Shown one piece after another: positions 33,711 through 42,399 of a stretch of 64,000 bases of DNA; the stretch's first letter is position 1; each line of letters starts with the position of its first letter. The translations under genes were made by a program, and so were the position numbers. The DNA is taken from assembly GCF_017309955.1 (NCBI RefSeq), contig NZ_CP021247.1, forward strand, positions 682,001-746,000. The letters are read 5' to 3'. The notes beneath the pieces were generated by a model. The model was not told where the DNA came from. It saw only the letters and a list, made by a program, of their open reading frames with translations, and did not search any database. The DNA is from Novosphingobium sp. KA1. GTDB taxonomy: Bacteria > Pseudomonadota > Alphaproteobacteria > Sphingomonadales > Sphingomonadaceae.

Positions 33711-34259
33711 ATGGCGCGCCTGACCCTCAACGACCACCCGGTCGAGATCCGCATGGATCCGCAGACACCGCTGCTCTGGGGCTTGCGTGACGGCGCCAAT
33801 CTCACCGGCACCAAGTACGGCTGCGGCACCGGCGATTGCGGGGCCTGCACGGTCATGGTCGACGGCGCCGCGCTGCGCTCCTGCCTCGTCACCCTGGGCG
33901 AGTGCGAGGGGCGCTTCGTCACCACCATCGAGGGACTCTCGCAGGACCGTTCGCATCCGGTGCAGCAGGCCATGGTGGCCGAACAGGCGATCCAGTGCGG
34001 CTTCTGCACGCCGGGCGTGGTCATCGCCGCTGCCGCGCTGCTGGCACGCAATGCCAACCCGAGCGAGGCCGAGATCGGCGCCGCCATTCCCAATCTCTGC
34101 CGCTGCGGCGTCCACCCGCGCCTGCTCGCCGCCGTGCAGCGCGCGGGCCGCGTCATGCGGCGCGAGGAAACCATCAGCGCCGCGCCTGCCCCCGGCATCG
34201 CGCCCGAGGACGCCGCCCGCGCGGTCCCGGCGCTGAACCCGACTTCATCCGAACACTGA
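33711..34259 (+). CDS. [2Fe-2S] small subunit of a molybdenum hydroxylase (IorA/CoxS-like)
   Basis: 182-residue electron-transfer subunit. The plant-ferredoxin cluster is CGTGDCGACTVMVDGAALRSC, and the second cluster has the Cys set in QCGFCTPGVV and LCRCG. This pattern is that of IorA, the small subunit of isoquinoline 1-oxidoreductase, and of CO dehydrogenase small subunits. A C-terminal Ala/Pro tail is extra. No large molybdopterin subunit is encoded next to it: the next gene is arsC-like. ATG 33711 has AAGGA 6 nt upstream; ATG 33705 is the alternative. Confidence 0.88.
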   Translation: MARLTLNDHPVEIRMDPQTPLLWGLRDGANLTGTKYGCGTGDCGACTVMVDGAALRSCLVTLGECEGRFVTTIEGLSQDRSHPVQQAMVAEQAIQCGFCTPGVVIAAAALLARNANPSEAEIGAAIPNLCRCGVHPRLLAAVQRAGRVMRREETISAAPAPGIAPEDAARAVPALNPTSSEH

Positions 34260-34271
34260 AGGACAGCTTCC

Positions 34272-34616
34272 ATGAAAGCCACGATCTGGCACAACCCCAA
34301 GTGCGGCACCTCGCGCAAGACGCTCGCCGTGCTGGAAGAGACCCCCGGCGTGGACGTGACGGTGATCGAATACCTCAAGACCCCGCCGAGCGCCGAAAAG
34401 CTGGCGCAGCTCTACAAGGACGCGGGCCTCACCCCGCAGCAGGGCCTGCGCCTGCGCGGCACCGACGCCCAGGAGCGCGGCATTCCCGATGCCGACGATG
34501 CCGCGGTGCTTGCCGCGATGGCCGCAGAGCCGATCCTGATCGAACGCCCTCTGGTCGAGACCGACAAGGGCGTGCGCCTCTGCCGCCCCATGGAAAAGGT
34601 CCACGAGATTTTGTAA
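34272..34616 (+). CDS. arsC: ArsC-family arsenate reductase
   Basis: Glutaredoxin-linked arsenate reductase or relative, 114 residues. The redox Cys is in HNPKCGTSRKTLAVLEE, and the family phrase VIEYLKTPPSAEKLAQLY follows. The C-terminal RPLVETDKGVRLCRP carries the usual Arg pair. It starts 13 nt after the [2Fe-2S] gene and may share its transcript. Reduction of arsenate to arsenite is a family role; YffB-type relatives have other jobs. Confidence 0.85.
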   Translation: MKATIWHNPKCGTSRKTLAVLEETPGVDVTVIEYLKTPPSAEKLAQLYKDAGLTPQQGLRLRGTDAQERGIPDADDAAVLAAMAAEPILIERPLVETDKGVRLCRPMEKVHEIL

Positions 34617-34718
34617 TCGCCCTGCAACATAGCCACCCGGCTTGCTTGCAATGTCCACCCCGATCTGCCACGCCTTCGCCCTCCGCAGGACGACAACAAC
34701 GCGAGAGTTTTCGCCAGC

Positions 34719-35351
34719 ATGACCAGTACCGAGCTTGCCCGAGAGGCGCTCCCCCAGCGAATCAAGCGAAAGATCAAGCACAGCCTCGGACCGTGGGGCG
34801 TGTTCATCGAAGGATTTCTGCGCAACCCGGTGATGGTCGGCTCGATCGTCCCCTCGTCGCGCTTCGTGATCAATCGCATGCTGGCGCCCGTCGATTGGGC
34901 GAACACCAAGCTCTTTGTCGAGTATGGCCCCGGCGTCGGCACGTTCTGCCGTCCGGTGCTGGACCGCATGAGCCGCGATGCCCAGCTGATCGTGATCGAC
35001 ACGAACCCGCTTTTCATCGACTACCTGCGCCGCACGATCACCGACAGCCGCTTCATCCCGGTGCTCGGCTCGGCGGCCGACGTCGAGGAGATCGTGCGCG
35101 CGCACGGCCATGAGAAGGCCGATTACGTGCTTTCGGGCCTGCCCTTCTCGACCCTGCCCGAAGGTGTCGGCCCGGCCATCGCCGCGGCCACCTACCGCGT
35201 GATCCGCAAGGGCGGCGCATTCCTGGTCTACCAGTTCACGCCCAAGGCCAAGAGCTTCATGGCCCGCCACTTCAAGCGCATCGACGACAAGATCGAACCG
35301 ATCAACGTCCCCCCCTGCTTCATGTGGTGGGGCTGGAAGGACGAGGACTGA
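34719..35351 (+). CDS. SAM-dependent methyltransferase, phospholipid N-methyltransferase-like
   Basis: 210-residue class I methyltransferase. The N-terminal segment FLRNPVMVGSIVPSSRF is typical of the Rhodobacter-type phosphatidylethanolamine N-methyltransferase and related rRNA-adenine-methylase-like proteins. SAM binding is in FVEYGPGVGTF with the acidic end LIVIDTNP, and motif IV is DYVLSGLPFSTLP. The family acts at the inner membrane to make phosphatidylcholine. It is followed 37 nt later by a bidirectional terminator. Confidence 0.78.
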   Translation: MTSTELAREALPQRIKRKIKHSLGPWGVFIEGFLRNPVMVGSIVPSSRFVINRMLAPVDWANTKLFVEYGPGVGTFCRPVLDRMSRDAQLIVIDTNPLFIDYLRRTITDSRFIPVLGSAADVEEIVRAHGHEKADYVLSGLPFSTLPEGVGPAIAAATYRVIRKGGAFLVYQFTPKAKSFMARHFKRIDDKIEPINVPPCFMWWGWKDED

Positions 35352-35388
35352 AAACCTGGGACTGAAAAGTCCCGCCATCGGCAAGACA

Positions 35389-35422
35389 AAAAAGGCCGGC
35401 GTTCCCGAACGCCGGCCTTTTT
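35389..35422. terminator. Bidirectional Rho-independent terminator
   Basis: AAAAAGGCCGGCGTTC pairs with GAACGCCGGCCTTTTT around a 2-nt loop. It has A-rich and T-rich ends, so it serves the methyltransferase gene (plus) and the membrane protein gene (minus), which converge here. Confidence 0.9.
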
Positions 35423-35491
35423 GCATGCAGGTGAAGGCAAGAGCGCTTCCCAATCAGGTGGAAGCACCTGATGCCTCGGAGGCGCGGCCCG

Positions 35492-36304
35492 TCACTCGAA
35501 CGGGCTGGTCAGCGCCTCTGGCGATCCCCCGGAAAGCTGGCGGTGGATCTGGCCGATCACCGCCACGAAATAGGCCGCCATCAGCGCCGCGACGAGCGAC
35601 TGGACGCCCGCGCCGAGCGGCACGGCGATGTCCTTGGGCGCCAGCAGGCCGATCGGCAGCGTGACGAGGCCCGAAACCAGCATCAGCACCATCATCGCCA
35701 CGAACAGGAGCGCATAGAAGCCGAAGATCCGCGCCGTGTTGCCCTTGGTCAGCCGCCATGAAACGATCAGGGCGGCGATCGGATTGCGCAGCTTGTCCAC
35801 CGCGATCACCGGCGCCACCAGCGACAGCCGCACGCCGATCGGCACCACCAGCACAAAACCGATGGCAAGGCCGATGATCACGCCCACCTTGCCGCCCGCC
35901 GCCGCAAAGACCGTCGCCACGGCGAGGCCGATGCTCATCAATGCAAAGCCCATCACCAGCTGCGCCAGCAGGTAAGGCAACAGCGCCTTGAGGCCATTGC
36001 CGATCGCCTCGCCCACGGTCGGACGGCGATCGGTATCGAGCACGCCGAGCAGCGCCAGCGTGCCCAGCGCCTGGCAGAGGGCGACGGGAATCATCACCGG
36101 GAGAATCGAGGCGTAATACGCGCTCGCCGCATCCAGCACCTGCTGCTCGGTCCCGCCGCTCGCCATTTCCGGCGCCGGAAAGAAGATCGAGAAGATCAGC
36201 TGCGGCAACAGGAAAAAGACCCCCGCGATGGCCAGAACCACTTCCTTGTTGGCGGAAACCGCGCGGCTCGCCTCGTTCCAGGCCCGGTTGCTGTCGAACG
36301 TCAT
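35492..36304 (-). CDS. Hypothetical multi-pass membrane protein
   Basis: 270-residue inner-membrane protein of unknown function. It has about six hydrophobic helices, for instance [39 protein letters not shown] and [20 protein letters not shown]. The overall pattern resembles the membrane domains found in glycerophosphodiester phosphodiesterase-linked proteins of alphaproteobacteria. No enzyme motif is visible. It is divergent from lipB by 82 bp, which holds both promoters. Confidence 0.7.
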   Translation of the reverse strand: MTFDSNRAWNEASRAVSANKEVVLAIAGVFFLLPQLIFSIFFPAPEMASGGTEQQVLDAASAYYASILPVMIPVALCQALGTLALLGVLDTDRRPTVGEAIGNGLKALLPYLLAQLVMGFALMSIGLAVATVFAAAGGKVGVIIGLAIGFVLVVPIGVRLSLVAPVIAVDKLRNPIAALIVSWRLTKGNTARIFGFYALLFVAMMVLMLVSGLVTLPIGLLAPKDIAVPLGAGVQSLVAALMAAYFVAVIGQIHRQLSGGSPEALTSPFE

Positions 36305-36386
36305 TGCTGCTCCTGCCGCCGCCAGGATAGGGCGGTCATCTCAAAGTGGCTTGATAACCGCAGGGAATGACGCCACGCAACGGAAC

Positions 36387-37085
36387 ATGACTTTCCCCAC
36401 GACTTTGGCCGGTGATATCGAACTGCGCGTCAGCACCGAACAAGTGCCCTATCGCGCCGCCCTCGAGGAAATGACAGCCCGCAATGCCGCGATCGCGGCA
36501 GGCGAGGCGCGTGAACTGATCTGGCTGCTCGAACATCCCCCCGTCTACACCGCCGGCACCAGCGCCGACCGCACCGAACTGCTCGACCCGCGCTTCGAAG
36601 TGGTCGAGGCCGGGCGCGGCGGCCGCTACACCTACCACGGCCCCGGACAGCGCGTTGCCTATGTGCTGCTGGACCTGCGCAAGCGCGCCCGCGATGCGCG
36701 CGGCTTTGTCCACGGCCTCGAAGGCTGGGTGATCGAGACACTCAAGGACTTCGGCGTCGAGAGCTTCCGCAGCGAAGGCCGCATCGGCATCTGGACCCGC
36801 GACGTCGACGGGCGCGAGGCCAAGATCGGCGCCATCGGCGTGCGCATCCGCAAGTGGGTGACGATGCACGGCTTCGCGGTGAACATTCACCCCGACCTTG
36901 CCCATTTCACCGGCATCGTGCCTTGCGGCATCGACGAGTTCGGCGTCACCAGCATGAAGCGGCTTGGCCACGACATCGACTTCAACCGCTGGGACGCCGC
37001 ATTGCTGTCCCATGCCGACGCCTTCCTCTCCGCGCTCGACCGCCCCTGCCCGCCCGCCGCCCCCGCTCCGGAGACGCCCGCATGA
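36387..37085 (+). CDS. lipB: Octanoyl-[ACP]:protein N-octanoyltransferase LipB
   Basis: Transfers octanoate from acyl carrier protein to lipoyl domains, the first step of lipoate assembly. It has 232 residues. The family sites are present: [34 protein letters not shown] with the substrate-binding Arg and Gly, [19 protein letters not shown] with the conserved Lys, and the catalytic Cys in [12 protein letters not shown]. The ATG at 36387 was chosen where the conserved region begins. Its stop codon overlaps the next gene's start (ATGA). Confidence 0.93.
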   Translation: MTFPTTLAGDIELRVSTEQVPYRAALEEMTARNAAIAAGEARELIWLLEHPPVYTAGTSADRTELLDPRFEVVEAGRGGRYTYHGPGQRVAYVLLDLRKRARDARGFVHGLEGWVIETLKDFGVESFRSEGRIGIWTRDVDGREAKIGAIGVRIRKWVTMHGFAVNIHPDLAHFTGIVPCGIDEFGVTSMKRLGHDIDFNRWDAALLSHADAFLSALDRPCPPAAPAPETPA

Positions 37086-37414
37086 GCCTGATGTTCCGTT
37101 CCGCGGCCATTCTGGCAGCGCTCGCGCTGGCCGGCTGCAACAAGCAGGAAGCGGCCAGCGACAAGGCCGCTGCCGGTGCGCAATTGCAGCAGCGCTCGGT
37201 CACCGACGACATGCCCGCGTACGACACGGTGCGTTCGCAAAGTCCGCACATGGCGCCGGAGGCAGGCGGTTCGTCGGCACGTCGGCCGACAAGCGATGCC
37301 AGCGCCTCGACCGGCGACAGCACCGCCGATGCGGCCGCCGCCGCCGCCGCCGATGTCGAAGCGGCAACGGCTGCGGTGGACAGCACCGCTCCGGTCAAGC
37401 CGGGCGGAGAATAG
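37082..37414 (+). CDS. Small predicted lipoprotein
   Basis: 110-residue protein. Residues 1-18 form a lipoprotein signal peptide ending ALALAGC with Cys19 as the lipid-attached residue. The mature part is Ala/Ser/Asp-rich and looks disordered, with no recognised domain. It is translationally coupled to lipB (ATGA overlap). The last 20 nt overlap the 3' end of the converging frameshifted CitE-like gene. The function is unknown. Confidence 0.7.
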   Translation: MSLMFRSAAILAALALAGCNKQEAASDKAAAGAQLQQRSVTDDMPAYDTVRSQSPHMAPEAGGSSARRPTSDASASTGDSTADAAAAAAADVEAATAAVDSTAPVKPGGE

Positions 37415-38332
37415 CCGCCCGGCGCAGTTCCTCGCCGACATCGACGACAAGATCCGCCTGCGCCAGCGTGTGACGCGCAAGCGCAAGGTGCGCGCGGTCG
37501 ACCATCCGGCCGCCCACCGCCATCGTCCGAGATGCGGATTGGCGGCAAAGGCCGCAACGATCTCGCGCGCAGCACCGAGATCCTGCGGCCGCGACGCGAA
37601 TGTCCGGTTGATGACGGCGACTTGCGCCGGATGCACCGCAAACATGCCTGAAAAACCGTCAGCGCGGGCCTGCAGCGCGGCACGCTCCAACCCGGCCTCG
37701 TCCTCGAAGTCCTCGAACGGGGCCTCGAGCGCGCGCATCGCTCCGGCATGGGCAGTCAGCAGCACTTGCGCACGGACATGGGCCGCGACACCGCCCCAGC
37801 CACCCTGTCGGTCGCGGCGCTGGGCGCCCCCCAGTGCCACGCCGAGCGCACTGGCGCTCCAGGCCAGCCCGTCCAGCCGCTGGTGCGCGGAATCGAGATA
37901 ACGCCCCACATGCAACACCGCCCGCGCGCTGGCACCAAGCACCGGCATGATACGGGTGGCGCTGGCCGCGATGCCGTTGCGCTCCTCATGACCGTAGATT
38001 TCGCTGGCCAGCTCGCGCACCGCCTCGGGCCCGGCTGCAGCCGGCAGGATGATGCCTTCCGGCGCCGCAGGCATCACCGCAGCAAGATCCTCTCGCCAGA
38101 GCCCCGATTCGAAACTGTTGATTCGCACCCAGCGCGCCTGATGACGTGCGCCTGCCGCGCCATGGCGGCCCGCCATGAGCCACTGCGCCGCCGAGCGATG
38201 CCCGATCTCGCGCCCTTCGCCCGGAACCGTATCCGCAAGGTCGACCACGACCACGTCCGCCCCCACGCCATGCGACAGCGCCAGACGCTTCTCGCTGTTT
38301 CCCGGAACGATCAGCCAGGACCTGTACTTCAT
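37395..38332 (-). pseudogene. Frameshifted HpcH/HpaI aldolase / citrate lyase beta (CitE-like) gene
   Basis: The first 265 or so residues are a normal CitE-like aldolase: RSWLIVPGNSEKRLALS, DVVVVDLADTVP, the metal/substrate phrase IILPAAAGPEAV, and MFAVHPAQVAVINRTF. At about 37525-37530 (HLG then RWRW in the running frame) the expected TMAVGGRMVDRAHLALARH appears only in the next frame and ends at a stop at 37395. This is what a one-base loss would give. In the original frame the reading continues antisense to lipB as unrelated sequence. A MITE-like element sits 31 nt upstream of the ATG. It could be a real decay event or a sequencing error. Confidence 0.75.
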
Positions 38333-38362
38333 CTGCGCGCCCCTATTTCCCTATCGCCAAAC

Positions 38363-38634
38363 CCTAGGTCGTAAACTCATAAACGGCACCATCGAGGCGC
38401 CCAAATGGCGAACAGCTCGGGCCGAAGTTGCCGCCGGACGGGCTGGTTGCCCGTCCAAGGCCGCTTCGGTTCGAGATGGAAGCCATTTAGGCGTCCCTGC
38501 GGGATTTGCCCAAAATGGCCCAGCGCTGCGTCGGGAAGTCTTGAAATATCGATATATTCCAGCGCCTTCCCTCCTGCCGCTGAGCCATTTTGCCTCAAAC
38601 CTCGATGGTGCCGTTTATGAGTTTACGACCTAGG
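38363..38634. mobile_element. 272-bp MITE-like element with perfect 35-bp terminal inverted repeats
   Basis: Left end 38363-38397 and right end 38600-38634 are perfect inverted copies over 35 bp, beginning CCTAGGTCGTAAACTCATAA. No transposase fits in the 202-bp interior. A nested imperfect inverted pair CGCCCAAATGGC/GCCATTTAGGCG lies just inside the left end. The ends carry CTAG, a target preference known in IS5-type elements, but the family assignment is an inference. It lies immediately upstream of the CitE-like gene, and a solo end of the same type is at 20.16 kb. Confidence 0.9.
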
Positions 38635-38693
38635 AGGCCGCGATTAAGAAAATGGATATGCGCCCCGAAAGCGGCGTCACGCGCCCTGGCAAA

Positions 38694-38732
38694 AGAAAAG
38701 GGCCCGCTGCGCGCGCAGCAGGCCCTTTCTTG
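38694..38732 (-). terminator. Rho-independent terminator after the acetyltransferase gene
   Basis: The stem AAAGGGCC/GGCCCTTT with an inner CTGC/GCAG stem is followed on the minus strand by TTTTCTTTT. It lies 36 nt past the stop codon of the acetyltransferase-like gene. Confidence 0.75.
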
Positions 38733-38767
38733 TGGCATGCCTGAAAAGGCAGCCGTTCATGCGGCCA

Positions 38768-39970
38768 TCACAGCGCCTTTTCGTAAATCGCGTATTCGCG
38801 GTTCACCTTGCTGTCGATGGCCCCGGCAATGGCGACCATGCCCTGGTTGTCATCGAGCACCCAGCCGATCTCCGCACGGCGCGCACCGAACTTGGCGGTG
38901 GCCGAACGGCGGATGTATTCGATCATCATGAAAGCCAGCTGGCTGGCAAGGCGCGAGGATTGCAGCTTCTTGCGCACGCCCATCAGCGGCACGCGCATGT
39001 CGGCCGGGTTGGGCTTGCGCAGCCACAGCAGCAGCTTGATCAGGCCAAAGATACCCGGCTTGCCCTTGGGGCCGTTGAAGCGCTTCTGCGCCTGGTTGAG
39101 ATCGGGCCAGGTCATCATGAACGCCACCGGCTCGCCCTCGTATTCGGCGACGCGAATCAGTTCGGGATGGACCAGCGGCTTGAGCGCCTTGCCGGTATAG
39201 GCGATTTCCTTCTCGGTGAAGGGCACGAAGCCCCAGTTGTCCGACCAGGCATCGTTGAGGATGTCGCAGATCAGCGCCGCTTCCTCGTCGAACCGCTTGG
39301 GATCGACTTCGCGGATGCGGATCTTGGCATTCTTCTCGCCCGAGGAAACGATGCGCTGGACCAGCGGCGGGAACGGCTTCGTCACGTCGAGATCGTAGGT
39401 GTAGAGCGTCTTCACCCGGTCGTAGCCGGCGCCCTCGATCCACGGCTGATAGGCTGGATCGTGGTGCGCCATCATCACCATCGGCGGATGGTCATGCCCG
39501 AAGACCTGCAGGCCCGGCTCTTCCCAGACCGAGAGGTTCATCGGCGCCAGCACGCGGGTCATGCCCTCGGCGCGCAGCCAGTCCTCGGCCCGGGCGATGA
39601 GCGCCTTGGCCACCTCCTCGTCCTCGGCCTCGATCGCGCCCCAGTTGCCGGTGCCCGGGCCCATGCCCTGCTCCGCCGGCTGTTTCAGCGCCAGTTCATC
39701 GATATGCGCCGAAATGCGCCCGACCACCTCGCCGCCGCGCCTGGCCAGGAACAGCTGACCGCGCGCATGATCCCAGAACGGGTTCTTGCCGGGGGTGAAC
39801 TTGGAAATTTCCTCCGAGCGCAGATTGGGGACCCAGTTTGGATCTGACGGCCCATTTTGATCTGACGCCCCATTTTGATCTGACGCATTGTGCCGATAAG
39901 CGTAATCGACAAAGGCAGCGCGGTCGGCCTTGCTGGAAACGGGTGTGATGACTAGTTCGGCTTTGGCCAC
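38768..39970 (-). CDS. GNAT-like acyltransferase family protein (YghO-like)
   Basis: Protein of about 400 residues with N-acetyltransferase-like features in the conserved LVITPVSSKADRAAFVDYAYR start, FLARRGGEVVGRISAHID, and VWEEPGLQVFGHDHPP in the middle, and AEYEGEPVAFMMTWPDLNQ near residue 300. The family is common in Proteobacteria and mostly uncharacterised. The N-terminus holds three copies of an 18-bp repeat (SDQNGASDQNGPSDPNW in the protein). GTG at 39968-39970 is preferred for AAAGG 7 nt upstream; ATG 39991 is possible. Confidence 0.78.
   Translation of the reverse strand: MAKAELVITPVSSKADRAAFVDYAYRHNASDQNGASDQNGPSDPNWVPNLRSEEISKFTPGKNPFWDHARGQLFLARRGGEVVGRISAHIDELALKQPAEQGMGPGTGNWGAIEAEDEEVAKALIARAEDWLRAEGMTRVLAPMNLSVWEEPGLQVFGHDHPPMVMMAHHDPAYQPWIEGAGYDRVKTLYTYDLDVTKPFPPLVQRIVSSGEKNAKIRIREVDPKRFDEEAALICDILNDAWSDNWGFVPFTEKEIAYTGKALKPLVHPELIRVAEYEGEPVAFMMTWPDLNQAQKRFNGPKGKPGIFGLIKLLLWLRKPNPADMRVPLMGVRKKLQSSRLASQLAFMMIEYIRRSATAKFGARRAEIGWVLDDNQGMVAIAGAIDSKVNREYAIYEKAL
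39836..39891 (-). repeat. In-frame 18-bp tandem repeat in the acyltransferase gene
   Basis: TTTTGATCTGACGCCCCA-type 18-bp units follow each other about three times with one or two changes. They add six residues each (SDQNGA/P). The length is a multiple of three, so copy change would not break the frame. Confidence 0.85.
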
Positions 39971-40119
39971 GATCCTGCCTTTGTTCCGCATTATGGGGAC
40001 TATCAGGATCGCGACCTGCGGCCGGTGCCCGCACCTTGTCAAGCATGAGCAAGGCGCCGCCAGCCGCAAAAGTCCGTAACGGGCCGGCTTTTTGCCCGAT
40101 GACTTTGGATTTTGAACGT

Positions 40120-41211
40120 ATGACTGCCCAGGAAGCCATCGACCTGTCTCCCAACGCGCCCACCGAGGCGCCAGAGCGCCTGCGCTCGTCGCAGATCCCG
40201 GACGACAAGGAGATGCTGCGCGCCGCCGTCGAGCTGACGCGCGACATCGCCGCCGCGCGCCCCGAAATCTACTGGCCGGACATGCTGGCATCCGCCCTGG
40301 TGGGCTACGGCGCGCTGGCCGGCGCGATCCTGGTGAGCAATCCCTGGGCAGCGCTCGCGCTGGGCCTGCTGGCTTCGCTGGCGCTCTACCGCGCGCTGCT
40401 GTTCATCCACGAACTGACCCACATCCACCGCGACGCCCTGCCCGGCTTCCGCTTCGTGTGGAACCTGATCGTCGGCATCCCGATGCTGATCCCCTCGTTC
40501 ATGTACGAGGGCGTGCACACGATCCACCACACCCGCACCCGCTACGGCACCATCGAGGACCCGGAATACCTGCCGCTGGCACTGATGAAGCCGTGGAGCC
40601 TGCCGGTCTTCGCGCTCACCGCGATCCTGCTGCCGCCCGCGCTCCTGATCCGCTCGGCGGTGCTGACGCCGCTCGGCGTGGTGATCCCCCCCTTGCGCAA
40701 GCTGGTCTGGGGCCGTGCCTCGGCGCTCGCCATCAACCCGCGCTTCGATCGCCGCGCCCCCGAAGGCAAGTTCGCGCAGATGGTGTTCTGGCAGGAACTG
40801 GGCTGCTCGGTCTGGGCCATCGCCGTGCTCGCCGCGAGCTATGCCTATGGCTGGCGCCCGCTGGTGATCGCGCTCTGCGTCATGTCGCTCACCGCCTTCC
40901 TCAACCAGGTCCGCACTCTGGTCGCGCACTTGTGGGAGAATGATGGCGAGGCGATGACCGTCACCGCGCAGTACCTCGATTCGGTGAACGTGCCGCCGCC
41001 GGCGAAGTTCTCCGAACTCTGGGCGCCGGTCGGCCTGCGCTATCACGCGCTGCACCACCTGCTGCCCTCGATGCCCTACCATTCGCTGGCCGAGGCGCAT
41101 CGCCGTCTTGCCCGCCAGTTCGGCGCGGGCACGACTTATGCCAAAGCGAACTACCCCGGGCTGATGCCGCTGCTGGAACGACTCGCGCGGAGCACGATGC
41201 GGGCGCATTGA
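40120..41211 (+). CDS. Membrane-bound fatty acid desaturase-like protein
   Basis: Integral membrane di-iron protein of 363 residues in the fatty acid desaturase/hydroxylase family. The three His boxes are present: HELTHIH, HTIHH and HALHH. Hydrophobic stretches surround them, such as ASALVGYGALAGAILV. The substrate could be an acyl chain, a carotenoid or a hopanoid. The start is set at ATG 40120; ATG 40099 and 40036 are in frame. It is convergent with lptG, with a bidirectional terminator in between. Confidence 0.87.
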   Translation: MTAQEAIDLSPNAPTEAPERLRSSQIPDDKEMLRAAVELTRDIAAARPEIYWPDMLASALVGYGALAGAILVSNPWAALALGLLASLALYRALLFIHELTHIHRDALPGFRFVWNLIVGIPMLIPSFMYEGVHTIHHTRTRYGTIEDPEYLPLALMKPWSLPVFALTAILLPPALLIRSAVLTPLGVVIPPLRKLVWGRASALAINPRFDRRAPEGKFAQMVFWQELGCSVWAIAVLAASYAYGWRPLVIALCVMSLTAFLNQVRTLVAHLWENDGEAMTVTAQYLDSVNVPPPAKFSELWAPVGLRYHALHHLLPSMPYHSLAEAHRRLARQFGAGTTYAKANYPGLMPLLERLARSTMRAH

Positions 41212-41223
41212 TCAGCGGATTAC

Positions 41224-41259
41224 AAAAAAAGGCCTCGCGAAATGCGAGGCCTTTTTTTG
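41224..41259. terminator. Bidirectional Rho-independent terminator
   Basis: AAAAAAAGGCCTCGC pairs with GCGAGGCCTTTTTTT around a 6-nt loop. It serves the desaturase gene (plus) and lptG (minus), which converge here. Confidence 0.92.
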
Positions 41260-41295
41260 TCCGGAGAGGAGCACGTCGCCCTCTTCCCCGCTGTC

Positions 41296-42387
41296 CTACT
41301 CTTCGGTGCGGATCAGCACCGTCTCGCCGATGAAGGCAAACAGCACGAACGGCGCCCAGGCCGCGATAAGCGGCGGGTAACCGCCGAAGTTGCCCATAGC
41401 CAGAGCCGCGTTGTCGAGCACGAAGTAGGCAAAGCCCAGCGCCATGCCGATCACCGCGCGGATCAGCAACTGGCCGGAGCGGGCCAGACCGAAGGCCGTG
41501 ACGGCGCCCAAGAGCGGCATCAGCACCGATGAAAACGGCCCCGAAAGCTTGTGCCACCAGGCCGCATCGAGTTCGCTGGTACGGCGTCCGGCAACCTTCA
41601 TCGCCTCGATCGAGCGGGTGAGTTCAAAGATGTCCTGCGAATCCGCGTCGACCTTGGAGAGCATGATCTTGGCAGGGGTGATCCCCGGGGCCACAGTCAC
41701 CGTGGCGACCCGGCTCGTCGTCGTCTTGGCGACATCGAAGCTGGTGGGGTTTTCGAAGCGCCAGCCGGGATTGGCAAACGTCGCCTTGTCGGCGCGCAGC
41801 GTGCGGGTGATGATGCCGTTGTCGTCACGGTTGTAGAACGTCACGCCGTGCAGCACCATGGCATTGCCGTCGCCGTCGATGCTGGAGGCCATCATCAGGT
41901 CCCGGCCATCGGCAAGGTAGAGGTTGGCGCGGGCGCTGGTGTTCTTGGGAATCGGCCCGTACTTGGCGCCCTGCCAGGCACTGAGCATCGCGGTCGAGCG
42001 GGTGACGATCCGCTCGTTGAACGCCAGGCTGCCGACGGAAATCAGCAAGGCCGACAGCAACAGCGGCGCCAGCACCTGGTGGGCCGACAGCCCCGCCGCC
42101 TTCATCGAGATGACCTCGCTGTTCTGGTTGAGCGTAGCCAGGGTGATGATCGTGGCCAGCAGCACCGAATAGGGCAGGAACCGCGCGATCAGCTGCGGGA
42201 TACGCAGCGTCACGTAATACAGCAGCTGCGATTCGCCGTTGCCCTTGTAGGCCAGGATATCGCCGCTCTCGCCCAGCAGGTCGAGCACCTGGAGCACCAG
42301 TACCAGCATCAGCAGCACGGCAAAGATGCGCACGACAAACAGCCGCGCGAGGTACCAGGTCAATGTGCGTGAAGGGAAGAATTCCAT
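41296..42387 (-). CDS. lptG: LPS export ABC transporter permease LptG
   Basis: Inner-membrane part of the LptBFGC complex that pulls lipopolysaccharide out for transport to the outer membrane. The 363-residue length is normal. Transmembrane helices lie at the N-terminus (LFVVRIFAVLLMLVLVLQVLD) and C-terminus (GLARSGQLLIRAVIGMALGFAYFVL), with a periplasmic beta-jellyroll in between. The family phrase NSEVISMKAAGLSAHQVLAPLL is the coupling helix that touches LptB. It follows lptF by 12 nt on the same strand, the usual gene order. Confidence 0.93.
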   Translation of the reverse strand: MEFFPSRTLTWYLARLFVVRIFAVLLMLVLVLQVLDLLGESGDILAYKGNGESQLLYYVTLRIPQLIARFLPYSVLLATIITLATLNQNSEVISMKAAGLSAHQVLAPLLLSALLISVGSLAFNERIVTRSTAMLSAWQGAKYGPIPKNTSARANLYLADGRDLMMASSIDGDGNAMVLHGVTFYNRDDNGIITRTLRADKATFANPGWRFENPTSFDVAKTTTSRVATVTVAPGITPAKIMLSKVDADSQDIFELTRSIEAMKVAGRRTSELDAAWWHKLSGPFSSVLMPLLGAVTAFGLARSGQLLIRAVIGMALGFAYFVLDNAALAMGNFGGYPPLIAAWAPFVLFAFIGETVLIRTEE

Positions 42388-42399
42388 CTCGATCCCAGG

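Noticed and set aside
36887..37394. C-terminal extension of the CitE-like frame antisense to lipB and the lipoprotein
   Set aside because: The extension has no family resemblance, and the true C-terminus appears in the next frame, so it is the result of a frameshift and not a fusion.
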